64,000 bases of DNA from assembly GCA_016748015.1 (NCBI GenBank), contig JAAOMT010000697.1, forward strand, positions 473,034 through 537,033, given 5' to 3'. This document shows, one piece after another, positions 63,005 to 64,000 of this stretch. Below the pieces are notes generated by a model, which was not told the DNA's origin, did not search any database, and saw only the letters and a program-made list of their open reading frames with translations. Every line of letters begins with the position of its first letter. The stretch's first letter is position 1. This DNA comes from Geosiphon pyriformis (taxonomy: Eukaryota; Glomeromycota; Glomeromycetes; Archaeosporales; Geosiphonaceae). Made by a program: the position numbers and the translations under genes.

Positions 63005-63250
63005 AATACTTATTAGTATTTTTGGTTTTTTACTATTTTATTTAATAATACTTGGTATTATAAAGGATTAGACTATAAGTTTTGATTTGTGAATATATTA
63101 TTTGTTCTTTTTTTAGGCTGAATAAACATGTTTTAATTAAAATAGTTACATAATGTAATTTTGATTAGCTTAAGTGATTGGTTACATGTAAATTATATTT
63201 AATTTAAAATATTTGGTTGTTATATTGTATTGTATTAAATAAAAATTTTA
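63005..63250 (+). pseudogene. LINE 3' stub (copy 5)
   Basis: It aligns with the last 250 bp of LINE copy 4: the counterpart of KLLGIAEAFGIRFGF at about 63045-63100, then the 3' UTR, GATTAGCTTAAGTGATTGG, near 63160. Everything upstream is missing, which fits a 5'-truncated insertion. Confidence 0.65.
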
Positions 63251-63419
63251 TTTTTGTAATTTAATTACAATTTTATTATTATATAAACTTAAATATAAAA
63301 TTAATTATTCATAACAACAAAAACAACAACAATTATATTAAAATAATTCATAATTAATTAAAATATATAAAATTACAGATTAATTATTTACAATATAAAT
63401 ATTTTATTATGTTTTTTAA

Positions 63420-63686
63420 TTGAATTTTGGATATACGTATAAAAAATGGTCATATTGATTTTTTTCACGTGACGGTTATTGCTTCTCTTTGAAAAAAATT
63501 TTAGACTGCATTCCACAGTTTTCATACCTCGTTCCTTTCCCTTTTCAGATATCCTTACCAAGGTAATTAATTTCCTGAAGGCTAATAATGCATAATTATG
63601 AGAACTTGGTGTTTCTCCACGCCTTAGGGTGTGTTTCATCTCATAAATTCTACTACGGGGTTCCTCTGTTCGAAACGTTACTATAG
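63420..63686. promoter_or_regulatory. RPS19 upstream region with E-box palindrome
   Basis: Composition turns gene-like at about 63430. An 8-bp palindrome TCACGTGA at 63465-63472 contains the E-box CACGTG, 215 bp before the start codon. In some fungi E-boxes bound by Cbf1-like factors lie in ribosomal protein promoters; its use here is inferred. Confidence 0.45.
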
Positions 63687-64000
63687 ATGGCTGGTGGCTT
63701 TACCGTGAAAGACGTAAACCCCCACGATTTTGTAAAAGCCTATGCCGCTTATCTAAAGCGCTCCGGAAAACTCGAAATACCCAAGTGGGTAGACCTTGTT
63801 AAAACTGGCCCTTACAAGGAATTGGCGCCATATGATGCCGATTGGTTTTATATTCGTGCAGGTATGGATCAAAGGACAATAAATTATGATAAAATTACAT
63901 TTTTATAACATTGATATTTCTTGCTGTTTTCAAAGCCGCCGTAGCCCGTCATATATATCTTAGAAATGGAGTTGGGGTTGGTGCCTTGAAAAAATTACAT
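63687..64000 (+). CDS. RPS19: ribosomal protein S19 (eS19), 5' part, runs off window
   Basis: eS19 is part of the small ribosomal subunit and is needed for 18S rRNA maturation. Exon 1 is 63687-63861 and exon 2 begins at 63936 (GT-AG intron of 74 nt, phase 1). The visible protein starts [20 protein letters not shown], then reads [29 protein letters not shown], and after the intron [20 protein letters not shown]. The match to the eS19 N-terminal half is close, including the conserved P-D-W-F-Y-x-R-A and R-H-x-Y-L-R blocks. About 80 of some 145 residues lie in the window. The start is the only ATG near a purine-rich context (TATAGATGG). It is the first gene of another island. Confidence 0.95.

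Overview
The window is nuclear DNA of a eukaryote, most likely a fungus, and the best guess is an arbuscular mycorrhizal fungus of the Glomeromycotina (Rhizophagus-like). The reasons are short GT-AG introns, very AT-rich transposon deserts (runs of several kb with almost no CpG), LINE elements carrying endonuclease, RT and RNase H, Ty3/gypsy and Tc1/mariner relics, and a compact island of fungal housekeeping genes. The lineage is an inference; the gene families themselves are read from the sequence.

Layout. 1-604: 5' end of a Tc1/mariner transposon. 950-15,220: a nest in which LINE copy 1 is split by a decayed Ty3/gypsy element (family B). That element is itself split by an LTR of another family (A), which is split by a second LTR of the same family. 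An LTR of a third family (C) lies at the right edge. 15,880-24,840 (minus strand): a nearly full-length LINE (about 6.7 kb) abuts a 2.2 kb element that has only a gag-like ORF1 plus a LINE 3' end. 24,840-26,700: AT-rich desert. 26,700-38,300: the gene island. 38,500-43,716: LTR fragments, including one LTR with primer-binding site and gag. 43,717-55,720: two decayed LINEs, interrupted by a 3.1 kb gag-only LTR element and by a solo LTR. 55,940-62,640: the best preserved LINE. 63,005-63,250: another LINE 3' stub. 63,687-64,000: the start of ribosomal protein S19.

Gene island. Four genes can be reconstructed exon by exon: RAB2 (minus, 10 exons, 213 aa, with 11-nt and 16-nt microexons); a CHERP-like CID/SR/G-patch/zinc-knuckle splicing protein (plus, 8 exons, 778 aa); a PBDC1/YPL225W-family protein (minus, 5 exons, 143 aa, with a 14-nt microexon followed by a GC-AG intron); and a Sec2/Rabin-type Rab exchange factor (plus, one exon, 615 aa). 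RAB2 and the CHERP-like gene diverge from a 506-bp spacer, the CHERP-like and PBDC1 genes converge 177 bp apart, and PBDC1 and SEC2 diverge from a 312-bp spacer. Two genes (RAB2, SEC2) belong to vesicle traffic, though Sec2-type exchange factors act on Sec4/Rab8 rather than Rab2. RPS19 begins a second island at the right edge.

The repeats form an age series. LINE copy 4 is nearly readable, copy M1 is intermediate, and copies 1, 2 and 3 are so poor in C and G that they can be recognised only by alignment to copy 4. The damage is mainly C-to-T and G-to-A, as expected from deamination of methylated cytosine or a RIP-like process. No complete active transposon was found.
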